From Pseudomonas asturiensis (GTDB taxonomy: Bacteria; Pseudomonadota; Gammaproteobacteria; Pseudomonadales; Pseudomonadaceae), in assembly GCF_900143095.1 (NCBI RefSeq), contig NZ_FRDA01000010.1, positions 149,202 through 213,201 on the forward strand: a DNA stretch of 64,000 nucleotides, read 5' to 3'. The position numbers and the translations under genes were made by a program. The notes below the pieces were generated by a model. That model was given only the letters and a program-made list of their open reading frames with translations, was not told where the DNA came from and ran no database searches. Shown here piece after piece: positions 1-8,360 of this stretch. Each line of letters opens with the position of its first letter. Position 1 is the first letter of the stretch.

Positions 1-144
1 CGCAATGTTGCTGGCGAAATCGCCATGGGTCTTGTCGCGAGCGTTCTCTACCTGGATCGCCGGCGTCAGTCCTTCTGGCAAGACGCCCTCGGTGACGAGA
101 CGGGTCAGGGCTTGTTGGATCAGCTGGCGAATGGTGTCTTTCAT
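1..144 (-). CDS. argS: Arginyl-tRNA synthetase, N-terminal fragment (cut by window edge)
   Basis: Only the first 48 codons are present; the gene runs off the left edge on the minus strand. The translation begins MKDTIRQLIQQALTRLV and continues with TPAIQVENARDKTHGDFASN, the start of the N-terminal additional domain of class I arginyl-tRNA synthetase, which contacts the tRNA D-loop. The enzyme charges tRNA-Arg in the cytoplasm. The start ATG (complement of 142-144) has a GAG-rich stretch just upstream. priA lies directly upstream in the same orientation, the usual Pseudomonas arrangement. Identity rests on the N-terminus alone, but that stretch is very characteristic. Confidence 0.9.
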   Translation of the reverse strand, partial: MKDTIRQLIQQALTRLVTEGVLPEGLTPAIQVENARDKTHGDFASNIA

Positions 145-269
145 GAGGCTCTCTTCGACCGCAAGCGCGGTGGCGCATGGAAGCGCGGGTGGAAAAACTC
201 CGCATTATCCGTTGCTCAGGCCGTGTTGCCAACCGTGTTGGTTTTCAGGCCCATAACTGTGGAGGCAAT

Positions 270-354
270 GTGGCAGGCGGCTTGTCAGCGATCGCGGGGT
301 TCAGTCACTGAAAGGTCGCCTGAATGATCGTATCGCCGGCAAGCCGCCTCCCAC
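270..354. repeat. REP doublet (inverted pair)
   Basis: A degenerate REP unit at 270-293 and a well-conserved inverted unit at 331-354 (tatcgccggcaagccgcctc core) form a head-to-head pair between priA and argS. The same 24-bp unit occurs as inverted pairs near 22.8 kb and 52.6 kb in this window. Such pairs fold into cruciform or hairpin structures and are mobilised by RAYT transposases in Pseudomonas; no RAYT gene is seen here. Confidence 0.75.
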
Positions 355-381
355 GAAAGCGTATTTATTCACATGGATAGC

Positions 382-2601
382 TCAGTATAAATCCACCGGG
401 TCCACGTCCAGCGACCACCTGACCTGCCTGCCACTGGGCATCTGCTCAAGAGCGATCAGCCAGTTGCTCAACAGTTTATGCAGCGGCGCTCGGGCGCTGG
501 ACTGCAACAGCAATTGCGCCCGATACCGTCCGGCGCGGCGTTCCATTGGTGCGGGCACCGGGCCGAGCAGCTCGATGCCGCCCAGGCTCATTTCAGTCAG
601 CAAATGTTCGGCTTCGCTGCAGGCCTGATCGAGAAACGCTTCAGCCTGCCCTGGCTTGTGGGCTTCGGCGCGCAGCAATGCCAGGTGCGAGAACGGCGGC
701 AGGCCGGCGGAGCGACGTTCACTCAGGGCTTGTTCGGCGAAGGCGAAATAGCCCTGTTCGGTGAGCTGGATCAACAAGGGATGGTCGGCCAGGTGCGTCT
801 GGATGATCACCCGGCCCGGCTCCTCGGCCCGGCCTGCGCGCCCGGCGACCTGGACGATCAGTTGTGCCATGCGCTCGCTGGCGCGGAAATCGCCTGAGAA
901 CAGCCCGCCGTCGGCATCCAGAATCGACACCAGCGTCACGCGCGGGAAGTGATGCCCCTTGGCGAGCATCTGCGTGCCGACCAGAATGCATGGCTGGCCG
1001 CGCTGGATGGTCGCGAACAGCTGATTCATCGCGTCCTTGCGCGAGGTGCTGTCGCGATCGACTCGCAGCACCGGGTAATCCGGGAACAGAATCGCCAGTC
1101 TTTCTTCCGCGCGCTCGGTGCCTGCGCCGACCGGCCGCAGGTCGACCTTGCCGCACGATGGACACTGGCGCGGCACTCTTTCAACGTACCCGCAGTGGTG
1201 ACAGCGTAATTCGCCCGAGCGCTGATGCACTGTCATGCGTGCATCGCAGCGCTGGCAGCCGGACATCCAGCCGCAATCGTGGCAAAGCAGGGTCGGTGCG
1301 AAACCGCGTCGGTTGAGGAACACCAGCACTTGCTGGCCTGCCGCGAGCGTTTGACCAATGGCTTGTTGCATTGGGCCGGAAATGCCGCTGTCCAGCGGAC
1401 GACTCTTCACATCCAGTCGCAGAAAGCGCGGTTGTTGCGCGCCTCCCGCCCGTTGATTCAGGCGCAGCAGGCCGTAACGACCGGTGTAGGCGTTGTGCAG
1501 GCTTTCCAGCGAAGGGGTGGCCGAGCCGAGCACAATCGGGATGTTTTCCTGGCGGGCGCGCACCAGCGCCAGATCGCGGGCGTGATAACGCAGGCCTTCC
1601 TGCTGTTTATAGGAGCCGTCGTGTTCTTCGTCGATGATGATCAGCCCCGGGTTCTTCATGGGCGTGAACAGGGCCGAGCGAGTGCCGATAATAATGTCGG
1701 CTTCGCCATCGCGTGCTGCCAGCCAGGCGTCCAGTCGCTCGCGGTCGTTGACGGCCGAATGCACCAGCGCAATGCGCGCATTGAAGCGTTGCTCGAAGCG
1801 CGCCAGGGTCTGCGGCCCGAGGTTGATTTCCGGGATCAGCACCAGCGCCTGCTTGCCCGCTTCGAGGGTTTCGCGGATCAACTGCAGATAGACCTCGGTC
1901 TTGCCGCTGCCCGTCACCCCCGCCAGCAGAAACGCATGAAAGCTGTCGAACCCGGCGCGGATGGCTTCATAGGCGGCGCGCTGCTCGGTGTTGAGTGGCA
2001 GTTCCGGCTGGGCCAGCCAGTGTTCATGCCGGGCGCTGGGCGCGTGGCTGCGTACTTCGACGTACACCAGCTCCTTGGCCAGCAGCAGGTTGAGGCTGTC
2101 TTTGTTGAGCATCAGCTTGCTGAGCAACTGATGCGCCACGCCATGCGGATGCTGGGCAAGGGTGGTCAAGGCTTCGCGCTGTTTGGGCGCACGGGCGATG
2201 CGCGAGTCGTCGACGCTGGCCCCCGGAGAAACATGCCAGAAACGCTCCTGACGGGTTTCAGCCAGTTCTCCCTGACGCAGCAGCACCGGCAAGGCCCAGC
2301 TCAGGGTGTCGCCCAGGCTGTGCTGATAGTACTGGGACGTCCACAGGCACAGCTTGAAGAGTGAAGGCGGCAGCGGCGCCTGACTGTCCAGCAGCGCAAT
2401 CGCAGGTTTCAACTTGTCGGCAGGTACTTCGCTGTGGTCCACGACCTCGACCAGAATACCGATCATTTCCCGCCGCCCGAAGGGCACGCGCAGGCGCATG
2501 CCGGGCTGCAGATCACTGCGTAGCACACCTGCGGGCGCGCGGTAATCGAACAGGCGGCGCAGCGGCGAGGGCAGGGCAAGGCGCAGGATGGCGTTGGGCA
2601 C
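382..2601 (-). CDS. priA: Primosomal protein N' (replication restart helicase PriA)
   Basis: 739 aa, close to the usual length. PriA recognises stalled forks and D-loops and reloads the replisome through PriB/DnaT/DnaC-type partners. The N-terminal 3'-DNA-binding domain (LRLALPSPLRRLFDYRAP) is followed by a superfamily 2 helicase: Walker A GVTGSGKTEVYL at about residue 229, DEEH box in IIIDEEHDGSYKQQ, GSATPS motif, and the C-terminal VAGRAGR motif. Between them sits the PriA-specific zinc region with repeated CxxC pairs (LLCHDCGWMSGCQRC, CHHCGY, CPSCG). The start is GTG (complement of 2599-2601), giving MPNAILRL as in other pseudomonads. It faces divergently from rpmE. Confidence 0.97.
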   Translation of the reverse strand: MPNAILRLALPSPLRRLFDYRAPAGVLRSDLQPGMRLRVPFGRREMIGILVEVVDHSEVPADKLKPAIALLDSQAPLPPSLFKLCLWTSQYYQHSLGDTLSWALPVLLRQGELAETRQERFWHVSPGASVDDSRIARAPKQREALTTLAQHPHGVAHQLLSKLMLNKDSLNLLLAKELVYVEVRSHAPSARHEHWLAQPELPLNTEQRAAYEAIRAGFDSFHAFLLAGVTGSGKTEVYLQLIRETLEAGKQALVLIPEINLGPQTLARFEQRFNARIALVHSAVNDRERLDAWLAARDGEADIIIGTRSALFTPMKNPGLIIIDEEHDGSYKQQEGLRYHARDLALVRARQENIPIVLGSATPSLESLHNAYTGRYGLLRLNQRAGGAQQPRFLRLDVKSRPLDSGISGPMQQAIGQTLAAGQQVLVFLNRRGFAPTLLCHDCGWMSGCQRCDARMTVHQRSGELRCHHCGYVERVPRQCPSCGKVDLRPVGAGTERAEERLAILFPDYPVLRVDRDSTSRKDAMNQLFATIQRGQPCILVGTQMLAKGHHFPRVTLVSILDADGGLFSGDFRASERMAQLIVQVAGRAGRAEEPGRVIIQTHLADHPLLIQLTEQGYFAFAEQALSERRSAGLPPFSHLALLRAEAHKPGQAEAFLDQACSEAEHLLTEMSLGGIELLGPVPAPMERRAGRYRAQLLLQSSARAPLHKLLSNWLIALEQMPSGRQVRWSLDVDPVDLY

Positions 2602-2766
2602 GCGGTGTTTCCCTGTGGCGGTCGTGGGCGATGGGCGATCTTAGCAGACGACCGGTGCAAAGGTTCGCTTGCGTCGTTTCGATTGTCTGGTACTATCCAC
2701 GGCCTATTTCCGTGCGGTATTCAACAATAGTGTTGGGTGGCGGCACGCTAGACCGAGGAAGTACCG

Positions 2767-2988
2767 ATGAAAGCTGATATCCATCCAGTTTACGAAGCCA
2801 TTGACGCTACCTGCAGCTGCGGCAATGTCATCAAGACCCGTTCCACGCTCGCCGCTCCTCTGAGCCTCGACGTGTGCAACGAGTGCCACCCGTTCTACAC
2901 TGGCAAGCAGAAGACGCTTGACATCGGCGGCCGTGTCGACAAGTTCAAATCCCGTTTCGGTGCGTTCGGCGCAACCAAAGCGAAGTAA
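2767..2988 (+). CDS. rpmE: 50S ribosomal protein L31
   Basis: 73 aa, starting MKADIHPVYEAIDATCSCGN. L31 sits at the subunit interface (bridge B1b region) of the 70S ribosome. It has the zinc-binding cysteines of the C+ form (CSCG near residue 16 and CNEC near residue 37), so this is the zinc-containing L31 rather than the zinc-free RpmE2 paralogue. A good GAGGAAG ribosome binding site precedes the ATG. A strong hairpin with a U-tract follows 35 bp after the stop and probably terminates the transcript, although it lies inside the next reading frame. Confidence 0.97.
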   Translation: MKADIHPVYEAIDATCSCGNVIKTRSTLAAPLSLDVCNECHPFYTGKQKTLDIGGRVDKFKSRFGAFGATKAK

Positions 2989-3001
2989 GACTGGTTGCCT
3001 T

Positions 3002-3796
3002 ATGGGCATGTCCAGGCTGCTTGAAAAGACGCCCCTTGTGGGCGTCTTTTTTATGTCCGCGATTTGGCTGTCCAGCGCGCACGCGTTCTGTCCTGCGCCG
3101 GACGGCCTGCCCGTCGTACAGGTGCAGCGCGTGGTGGATGGCGACACGCTGCGCCTGGACGACGGCCGCAGTGTGCGGATGATCGGGCTCAATACGCCTG
3201 AAACCGGCAAGCTCGGCCAGTCCGCCGAGCCGTTTGCCGAGGCGGGCAAGCGACGCCTGCAAGCCTTGGTGAAAGAGAGCGCAGGTCAGGTCCGCCTGCA
3301 GGTCGGCCAGCAGCCCAAGGACCGTTACGGTCGTACGCTGGCCAATGTCTACGGCCGCGACGGCACCAACCTTGAAGCGCAGTTGCTCAGCGAAGGGCTT
3401 GGTTATCTGGTCGTCATTATGCCCAATACGGCGCTGGTCGACTGCCAGCAGAGCGCCGAGCGGCAGGCGCGCCAGAACAAAGTGGGGCTGTGGCGCAACT
3501 CGCCTGTGCAATCGTCCGCTCAGATCGACAAGGGCGGCTTTGCCGTGGTGTCCGGGCAGGTGAAGAGCGTTCACCGTAACCGCGGCGGCGTCTGGCTCGA
3601 ACTCGACGGTTCAATGGTTTTGCGTATTGCGCCTGATCTGCTGCCTGCCTTCGATGTCGCCAGACTTGAGCGTCTAAAGGGGCGACATGTTGAAGCACGA
3701 GGCTGGGTGGTGGACCGCTCCCGGCGCGGTGGTCTACAGTCAGGACAGGCTCGCTGGCTGATGCCGCTGACCCACCCGGCCATGCTCAATCTCTAG
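3002..3796 (+). CDS. Secreted thermonuclease (SNase-like) family protein
   Basis: 264 aa from the ATG at 3002 (ATG at 3008 and 3053 are alternatives). Residues 1-30 look like a signal peptide: Arg/Lys in the n-region, a LVGVFFMSAIWLSS core and an AHA cleavage site. The mature part carries an SNase fold: VQRVVDGDTLRLDDGRSVR, then RMIGLNTPETGKLGQ, and KDRYGRTLANVY with the catalytic-type Arg and Tyr. The C-terminal ~100 residues form an extra domain of unknown role. The likely activity is calcium-dependent hydrolysis of DNA or RNA outside the cytoplasm, inferred from the family. No strong ribosome binding site precedes 3002. The rpmE terminator hairpin overlaps codons 8-17, so expression would need read-through or an internal start. 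Confidence 0.8.
   Translation: MGMSRLLEKTPLVGVFFMSAIWLSSAHAFCPAPDGLPVVQVQRVVDGDTLRLDDGRSVRMIGLNTPETGKLGQSAEPFAEAGKRRLQALVKESAGQVRLQVGQQPKDRYGRTLANVYGRDGTNLEAQLLSEGLGYLVVIMPNTALVDCQQSAERQARQNKVGLWRNSPVQSSAQIDKGGFAVVSGQVKSVHRNRGGVWLELDGSMVLRIAPDLLPAFDVARLERLKGRHVEARGWVVDRSRRGGLQSGQARWLMPLTHPAMLNL
3024..3051 (+). terminator. Rho-independent terminator of rpmE, inside the next gene
   Basis: Perfect 11-bp stem aaaagacgccc / gggcgtctttt (3024-3034 with 3040-3050), 5-nt loop and a run of Ts. It lies 35 bp after the rpmE stop but also within the signal-peptide codons of the thermonuclease ORF. Confidence 0.85.
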
Positions 3797-3883
3797 GCAT
3801 CGCCTGCAATTACAGGCCTTTCGACGAGCGGTTCGGCTTTTTGTGTTCCGAGTGCCTTAGCGGAAAGTCTAACTTCTCGCCCC

Positions 3884-3912
3884 TTGACAGCAGTGACTGG
3901 CCAGTCTTGTTA
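3884..3912 (+). promoter_or_regulatory. Putative promoter of the malic enzyme gene with palindromic spacer
   Basis: A consensus -35 TTGACA (3884-3889) is followed after 17 bp by the weak -10 candidate TTGTTA (3907-3912). The spacer contains a perfect 12-bp palindrome, gactggccagtc (3895-3906), placed where a repressor could act. The -10 is a poor match, so the promoter call is tentative. Confidence 0.4.
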
Positions 3913-3979
3913 GGACTATGCATCTTGCGTATCCTCGGCGGTCCGTCTGTCCCACAGTAAAAAAAGCGGAATCCAATAC

Positions 3980-5248
3980 ATGTCAGATTTGAAAACTGCC
4001 GCGCTCGAGTACCACGCCAACCCTCGTCCAGGGAAGCTGAGCGTAGAACTCACCAAGCCGACTGCAACCGCTCGTGACCTGGCTCTGGCCTACAGCCCTG
4101 GCGTTGCTGAACCCGTGCGTGAAATCGCCCGCGACCCTGAGCTGGCTTACAAGTACACCGGCAAAGGCAACCTGGTAGCAGTTATTTCCGATGGCACCGC
4201 GATCCTCGGCCTCGGCGATCTGGGCCCATTGGCTTCCAAGCCTGTCATGGAAGGTAAAGGGGTTCTGTTCAAGCGTTTCGCCGGTATCGACGTGTTCGAT
4301 ATCGAAGTCGATTCGGAAAGCCCGCAGGCTTTCATCGATACCGTAAAGCGTATCTCCATCACCTTCGGTGGTATCAACCTGGAAGACATCAAGGCACCTG
4401 AGTGCTTTGAAATCGAGAAAGCGCTGATCGAACAGTGCGACATCCCGGTTTTCCACGATGACCAGCACGGTACCGCTATCGTGACCGCGGCCGGCATGAT
4501 CAACGCCCTGGAAATCGTCGGCAAGTCCCTCGATTCCGCGAAGATCGTCTGCCTGGGCGCGGGCGCTGCCGCCATCTCCTGCATGAAGCTGCTGGTGAGC
4601 ATGGGCGCGAAGATCGAGAACATCTTCATGGTCGACCGCACCGGCGTGATCCATTCCGGCCGTACCGACCTGAACCAGTACAAGGCTGTCTTTGCACACG
4701 CAACCGACAAGCGCACCCTGACCGATGCGCTGGATGGCGCTGACGTGTTCGTGGGTCTGTCCGGCCCGAACCTGCTGAGCCCGGAAAACCTGAATCTGAT
4801 GGCCAAGGATCCGATCGTGTTCGCCTGTTCGAACCCTGATCCGGAAATCTCCCCGGAACTGGCTCACGCCACTCGCAGCGACGTGATCATGGCCACTGGC
4901 CGTTCGGACTACCCGAACCAGGTCAACAACGTGCTGGGCTTCCCGTTCATCTTCCGTGGTGCTCTGGACGTTCGCGCCAAGCGCATCAACGAAGAAATGA
5001 AAATCGCTGCAGCCAACGCCCTGCGCGAACTGGCCAAGCTGCCTGTTCCTCAGGAAGTGTGCGACGCCTACGGCGGTATCAAACTGGAATTCGGTCGTGA
5101 GTACATCATCCCGAAACCAATGGACACTCGCCTGTTGGGCCTGATCGCCGACGCAGTCGCCAAGGCCGCCATTGAAAGCGGCGTGGCCACCCTGCCGTAT
5201 CCGAAACACTACCCGCTGACCAGCGTGGATGACGTGTTCAAGGGTTGA
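3980..5248 (+). CDS. Malic enzyme (NAD(P)-dependent malate dehydrogenase, decarboxylating)
   Basis: 422 aa, starting MSDLKTAALEYHANPRPGKL. It oxidatively decarboxylates malate to pyruvate with CO2 release, making reducing power and linking the TCA cycle to pyruvate. Malic enzyme signatures are clear: LALAYSPGVAEPVREIA, DGTAILGLGDLG, the metal/substrate region CDIPVFHDDQHGTA and the dinucleotide-binding IVCLGAGAAAISCM. It is the short type without the C-terminal phosphotransacetylase-like domain of E. coli MaeB (about 760 aa). It is monocistronic, with its own terminator at 5263. Cofactor preference cannot be read with certainty. Confidence 0.93.
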   Translation: MSDLKTAALEYHANPRPGKLSVELTKPTATARDLALAYSPGVAEPVREIARDPELAYKYTGKGNLVAVISDGTAILGLGDLGPLASKPVMEGKGVLFKRFAGIDVFDIEVDSESPQAFIDTVKRISITFGGINLEDIKAPECFEIEKALIEQCDIPVFHDDQHGTAIVTAAGMINALEIVGKSLDSAKIVCLGAGAAAISCMKLLVSMGAKIENIFMVDRTGVIHSGRTDLNQYKAVFAHATDKRTLTDALDGADVFVGLSGPNLLSPENLNLMAKDPIVFACSNPDPEISPELAHATRSDVIMATGRSDYPNQVNNVLGFPFIFRGALDVRAKRINEEMKIAAANALRELAKLPVPQEVCDAYGGIKLEFGREYIIPKPMDTRLLGLIADAVAKAAIESGVATLPYPKHYPLTSVDDVFKG

Positions 5249-5262
5249 TTCCTTGAGGTAAT

Positions 5263-5291
5263 AAAAAACCCGCAGAGATGCGGGTTTTTTT
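5263..5291 (+). terminator. Rho-independent terminator of the malic enzyme gene
   Basis: 12-bp stem aaaaaacccgca / tgcgggtttttt (5263-5274 with 5279-5290), 4-nt loop, 14 bp after the stop codon, ending in a run of Ts. Confidence 0.93.
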
Positions 5292-5310
5292 ATGGTTGCT
5301 GAACTGACGC

Positions 5311-5334
5311 CATCGCTGGCAAGCCGCCTCTCAC
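5311..5334. repeat. Single REP unit
   Basis: catcgctggcaagccgcctc followed by tcac matches the 24-bp REP unit found as pairs at 22.8 and 52.6 kb with two mismatches. It is in the 242-bp gap between the malic enzyme and the DUF3482 GTPase. Confidence 0.6.
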
Positions 5335-5362
5335 AGTCCCGTGTGTACACGTTCAACACTTT

Positions 5363-5388
5363 GTGGGAGCGAGCTTGCTCGCGAAAGC
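5363..5388. repeat. Second class of Pseudomonas intergenic palindrome
   Basis: tgtgggagcgagcttgctcg, continuing cgaaa, contains the self-complementary core cgagcttgctcg. A close relative (gcgggagcggacttgtccgc) is found at 63974-63998. Scattered elements of this kind are common in fluorescent pseudomonads; function unknown. Confidence 0.55.
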
Positions 5389-5490
5389 CACCGTTCGCAC
5401 GCCTCTATTTCAGCGGATGGACCGGCCTCTTCGTGAGCACGCTCACTCCCACTGTGATGAGTTTGCTGCAAGGCAATGTAATGCAGGGCC

Positions 5491-6879
5491 TCACTCCCGC
5501 AAAATCACCCCCGCCAACTCATCAATCGCCTCCTGCCTTTCGGCCTGATTCAACCGCGCACGGGGATTGAGCGACGACCATTGCGGGTGGGCGCGGGAGC
5601 GTGACAGGGGCTCTGGCAGCTTGCCCTTGCGCCAGGTCTTGTCTTGCGGAGTGGTCAATTCGATGCTGTTGATCGCCGCATGACCTCTGACACCCAGCGC
5701 AACCAGCAACTGGCTTTGACGCAATGCCAGCAGGCGCAGCACGGCGTCGTCGACGGTCAGTTCCCGATGCCCTTTGAGTTTGCCGAGCAGGCGTCCGCCA
5801 TAGCTGCGCGCGGTCAGCAGGGCGCCGCCGGCAATCGCGCCCACCAGCGCAGCGGCGCCGAGGGTGACACCGCCGACCATCAGGTCGACGCCAGCTCCGG
5901 CCGCAGCACCTGCCGCCACACCACCACCGACGCGCACGCCCATCAGTTTGAGGGTTTCGGGGTTGAACAGGTCGTCGCCCCAGCGGCCATCCATCAACGG
6001 CAAATCGCTGGCGGTCACGTCATCCTTGCGAAACGCATGCAGCTTGAGCAGCGCCTCGACGCACTGTTGTTCGCGCTGACGAACTGCCTGACGCAGTGCG
6101 TCTATCGCCTGTTTCTCTTGATCCGGTATCGTCTCGACGCTGCGCCGGCAGGCCGCGCAATCGATCAGCATTTCAGCGATAAGGCGTGTTGCGCTGTGGC
6201 GCTTGGCCTGGCGCTGCTTTTCCTGGTCCTGAATCAGGCGTTCCAGCTGCGGTCGCGCACTTTCAAGCATGAGCGCCAGGCTTTCATAAAGACGACGCCC
6301 GCCGTCTTCCGGCGGCGCGACGCTGTCGAAACGCACCAGCGCATGGAGGCCGAGGCGCGAGAGCGCTTCGCGCCATTCCGGTTCGCGATGCTGCTGCGCA
6401 CTGACGAAGTTGAGGACCGGCAGCAGGGGTTTGCCACAACTGGCCAGCACCGCCAGCTCGTCGCGGTATTTGGACAACACCGGTTCGCGGGCATCGATCA
6501 CATACAGACCTGCATTTGAATCGAGCAACTGTCGCAGGACCTTGGCTTCTTGCTCGAAGCGTTGTCGCGCCTCGCTGCCTTCCAGAAAGCGCGTCAGGCG
6601 CGCCGGACCGTCCAGCCGTTCGCCGGGGCGATCCAGACGTTCCAGATAGTCGAGGAGGGCAATGGCGTCCTCCAGGCCAGGCGTGTCGTACAGCTCGACG
6701 GTGGCCTGGCCGTCCACCGACAGGCGGGCACCCTCGACATGCCGTGTAGTGCTGGGCCGATGGGAGACTTCGCCGAAGCTGACGTCGCCTGTCAGGGTTC
6801 GCAGCAACGAGGTCTTGCCCACGTTGGTGTGTCCGACCACTGCCAGCTTGATGGCTGCGGGTGTGTGCGCTTCACTCAT
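5491..6879 (-). CDS. DUF3482-type GTPase
   Basis: 462 aa. The N-terminal ~170 residues are a TRAFAC/Era-like G domain: G1 GHTNVGKTSLL, G2 region RPSTTRHVEG, G3 DTPGLE, and a G4-like region near LPVLNFV that lacks a clean NKxD. The C-terminal part is the DUF3482 region with an Ala/Gly-rich hydrophobic stretch (VGGGVAAGAAAGAGVDLMVG, then GAAALVGAIAGGALL), suggesting membrane insertion or association. The start overlaps the stop of the upstream DUF2868 gene by 8 bp, so the two are translationally coupled. The substrate and process are not known; a membrane-linked regulatory GTPase is an inference. Confidence 0.85.
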   Translation of the reverse strand: MSEAHTPAAIKLAVVGHTNVGKTSLLRTLTGDVSFGEVSHRPSTTRHVEGARLSVDGQATVELYDTPGLEDAIALLDYLERLDRPGERLDGPARLTRFLEGSEARQRFEQEAKVLRQLLDSNAGLYVIDAREPVLSKYRDELAVLASCGKPLLPVLNFVSAQQHREPEWREALSRLGLHALVRFDSVAPPEDGGRRLYESLALMLESARPQLERLIQDQEKQRQAKRHSATRLIAEMLIDCAACRRSVETIPDQEKQAIDALRQAVRQREQQCVEALLKLHAFRKDDVTASDLPLMDGRWGDDLFNPETLKLMGVRVGGGVAAGAAAGAGVDLMVGGVTLGAAALVGAIAGGALLTARSYGGRLLGKLKGHRELTVDDAVLRLLALRQSQLLVALGVRGHAAINSIELTTPQDKTWRKGKLPEPLSRSRAHPQWSSLNPRARLNQAERQEAIDELAGVILRE

Positions 6880-8251
6880 GGCCTGTCTCCAGCCAGCTCA
6901 TGGGCGTGCTGTCTGCCCATGGCAATTGCAGTTGATCCAGTGCAACGTGCCAGTCGTCCAGACGTTCGGGGTCCAGAGCCTGTCCGGCAGGCGCAGGCAA
7001 CAGCCAGACGCGGGTCGCGCCTGCGCAGCGGGCCAGCTCGGCGATCAGCGCAAGACTGCCACGGTCAGGCGAGCGGCGCGGATCGCAGGCAATCAGCAGG
7101 CGTGCGGGCGGGTATTGAGTCAGTTGTTCCAGCAGTCTGTGTCGGGATTCGCGGCTGTCCAGCACGCCTGCGTTGGCCACGCCAGCGGGCAGATGCGGCG
7201 GCCAGACGTGTTGATCATCCAGCTCGATGGCCACCAGCAAGGCGCCGTCACTTTGGGTGGTCCCTGCCTCGCGCTGCACCTGATGCATCAACGCCGGCTC
7301 CGCGTCGCTGACGCCCAGGCGCTCGCTGCTGGGCATCAGTCGCTCGCGCAGTTCGAGGTAGTCGGGCAGTTCGAGATCCAGTTGCAATGCAGCCTTGCCA
7401 CGCTTCCAGCGCCACAGACAAAGCGCGGCCAGCAGCAGGCGCGGCAGGATGCCATAGACCAGCAGCACGCCGACCAGCCAGGCAGCCCAGGCCTGACGGG
7501 CGTTTTCGAGGCTCAGTGCGCCGTTGCCGCTGGCGCGGATCATGGCTTCGTCCGGCACGCTGAAGCCCAGCCAGGACGGAATCGTGCTCAAGGTCTGGGT
7601 CAGGTTGACGAAGGTGTCGCTGCTCAGGATGGTGGTTTCCCAGACAAAGCCATAACGCCGCGTCGACATCAGCATCAACAGCACAATCAATGCGCTGAGC
7701 AGGGCGATCAGCCACAGGCTGTTGACCATAAGACCCAGCGCCCAGCGATTCAGGCGTTTGCGCTGTAACAGCAGGATCAACGCAGGTGCCAGTTGTGCGG
7801 CCTGGGCGTCGCGGGCGAGCTTTTCACTCAGCCACAGCCAGAGACGACCTAGCCCACTGTTATGGCGTCCGGCAAAGACCAGGCCCATCGCCCAACTGAT
7901 CAGCAGGATGAGGTTCAGCCCGAGCAGACTGCCCAGCGCCCAGAACACATTCACAGGCGTCTGCCCGTCGCCCATCGCGGCGAAGGCCAGCCCCGTGCCA
8001 CTCATGATGGCCAATACCGCCAGCGCCATCAGTGCCAGTCGCGCACCCTGTTTCCAGTGATGCAGCGCGGTAACCATTCCGTCGCGCTCCGCGAGCCACA
8101 AGGCGCGATGGGTGATGCGGGTCGTGAGGTCGCCCTCGGCAGCGCGGGCGCGGCGGTTGGCTTCCTGGTCGTCCAGCGTGCCGGCCTGTCGTTCGCGCAG
8201 GCGCACAGCTTCGGTCAGCCAAAGGGTATCGAGTGGTGTCAGCGCAGTCAC
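6872..8251 (-). CDS. DUF2868 membrane protein, partner of the DUF3482 GTPase
   Basis: 459 aa from a GTG (complement of 8249-8251) preceded by GAAGAGAC; an in-frame TTG at 8266 is the longer alternative. Transmembrane segments include LALMALAVLAIMSGTGLAFA, VFWALGSLLGLNLILLISWA, LMVNSLWLIALLSALIVLLM and a later pair near AAWLVGVLLVYGILPRLLLA. The C-terminal third is soluble, with a possible nucleotide-binding-like DPRRSPDRGSLALIAELARC. The tight overlap with the GTPase implies they act together. No biochemical role can be assigned from sequence. Confidence 0.8.
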   Translation of the reverse strand: MTALTPLDTLWLTEAVRLRERQAGTLDDQEANRRARAAEGDLTTRITHRALWLAERDGMVTALHHWKQGARLALMALAVLAIMSGTGLAFAAMGDGQTPVNVFWALGSLLGLNLILLISWAMGLVFAGRHNSGLGRLWLWLSEKLARDAQAAQLAPALILLLQRKRLNRWALGLMVNSLWLIALLSALIVLLMLMSTRRYGFVWETTILSSDTFVNLTQTLSTIPSWLGFSVPDEAMIRASGNGALSLENARQAWAAWLVGVLLVYGILPRLLLAALCLWRWKRGKAALQLDLELPDYLELRERLMPSSERLGVSDAEPALMHQVQREAGTTQSDGALLVAIELDDQHVWPPHLPAGVANAGVLDSRESRHRLLEQLTQYPPARLLIACDPRRSPDRGSLALIAELARCAGATRVWLLPAPAGQALDPERLDDWHVALDQLQLPWADSTPMSWLETGHE

Positions 8252-8360
8252 ACGGCGTCTCTTCAATGAATTCAGCGGTGAGCATAACCGCTGTCATGGG
8301 ACTGAGCACGACGCGTAACAGTTCAGTGGCTTGCCGGGCGCGCTCTGATATCCTCGCACC

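Noticed and set aside
1225..2364. 379-codon frame antisense to priA
   Set aside because: Shadow frame; priA carries all helicase motifs on the other strand.
3983..5359. 458-codon open frame antisense to the malic enzyme gene
   Set aside because: It is a mirror of a GC-rich coding gene; its translation shows no family features and its His/Asp-rich composition is typical of antisense frames.
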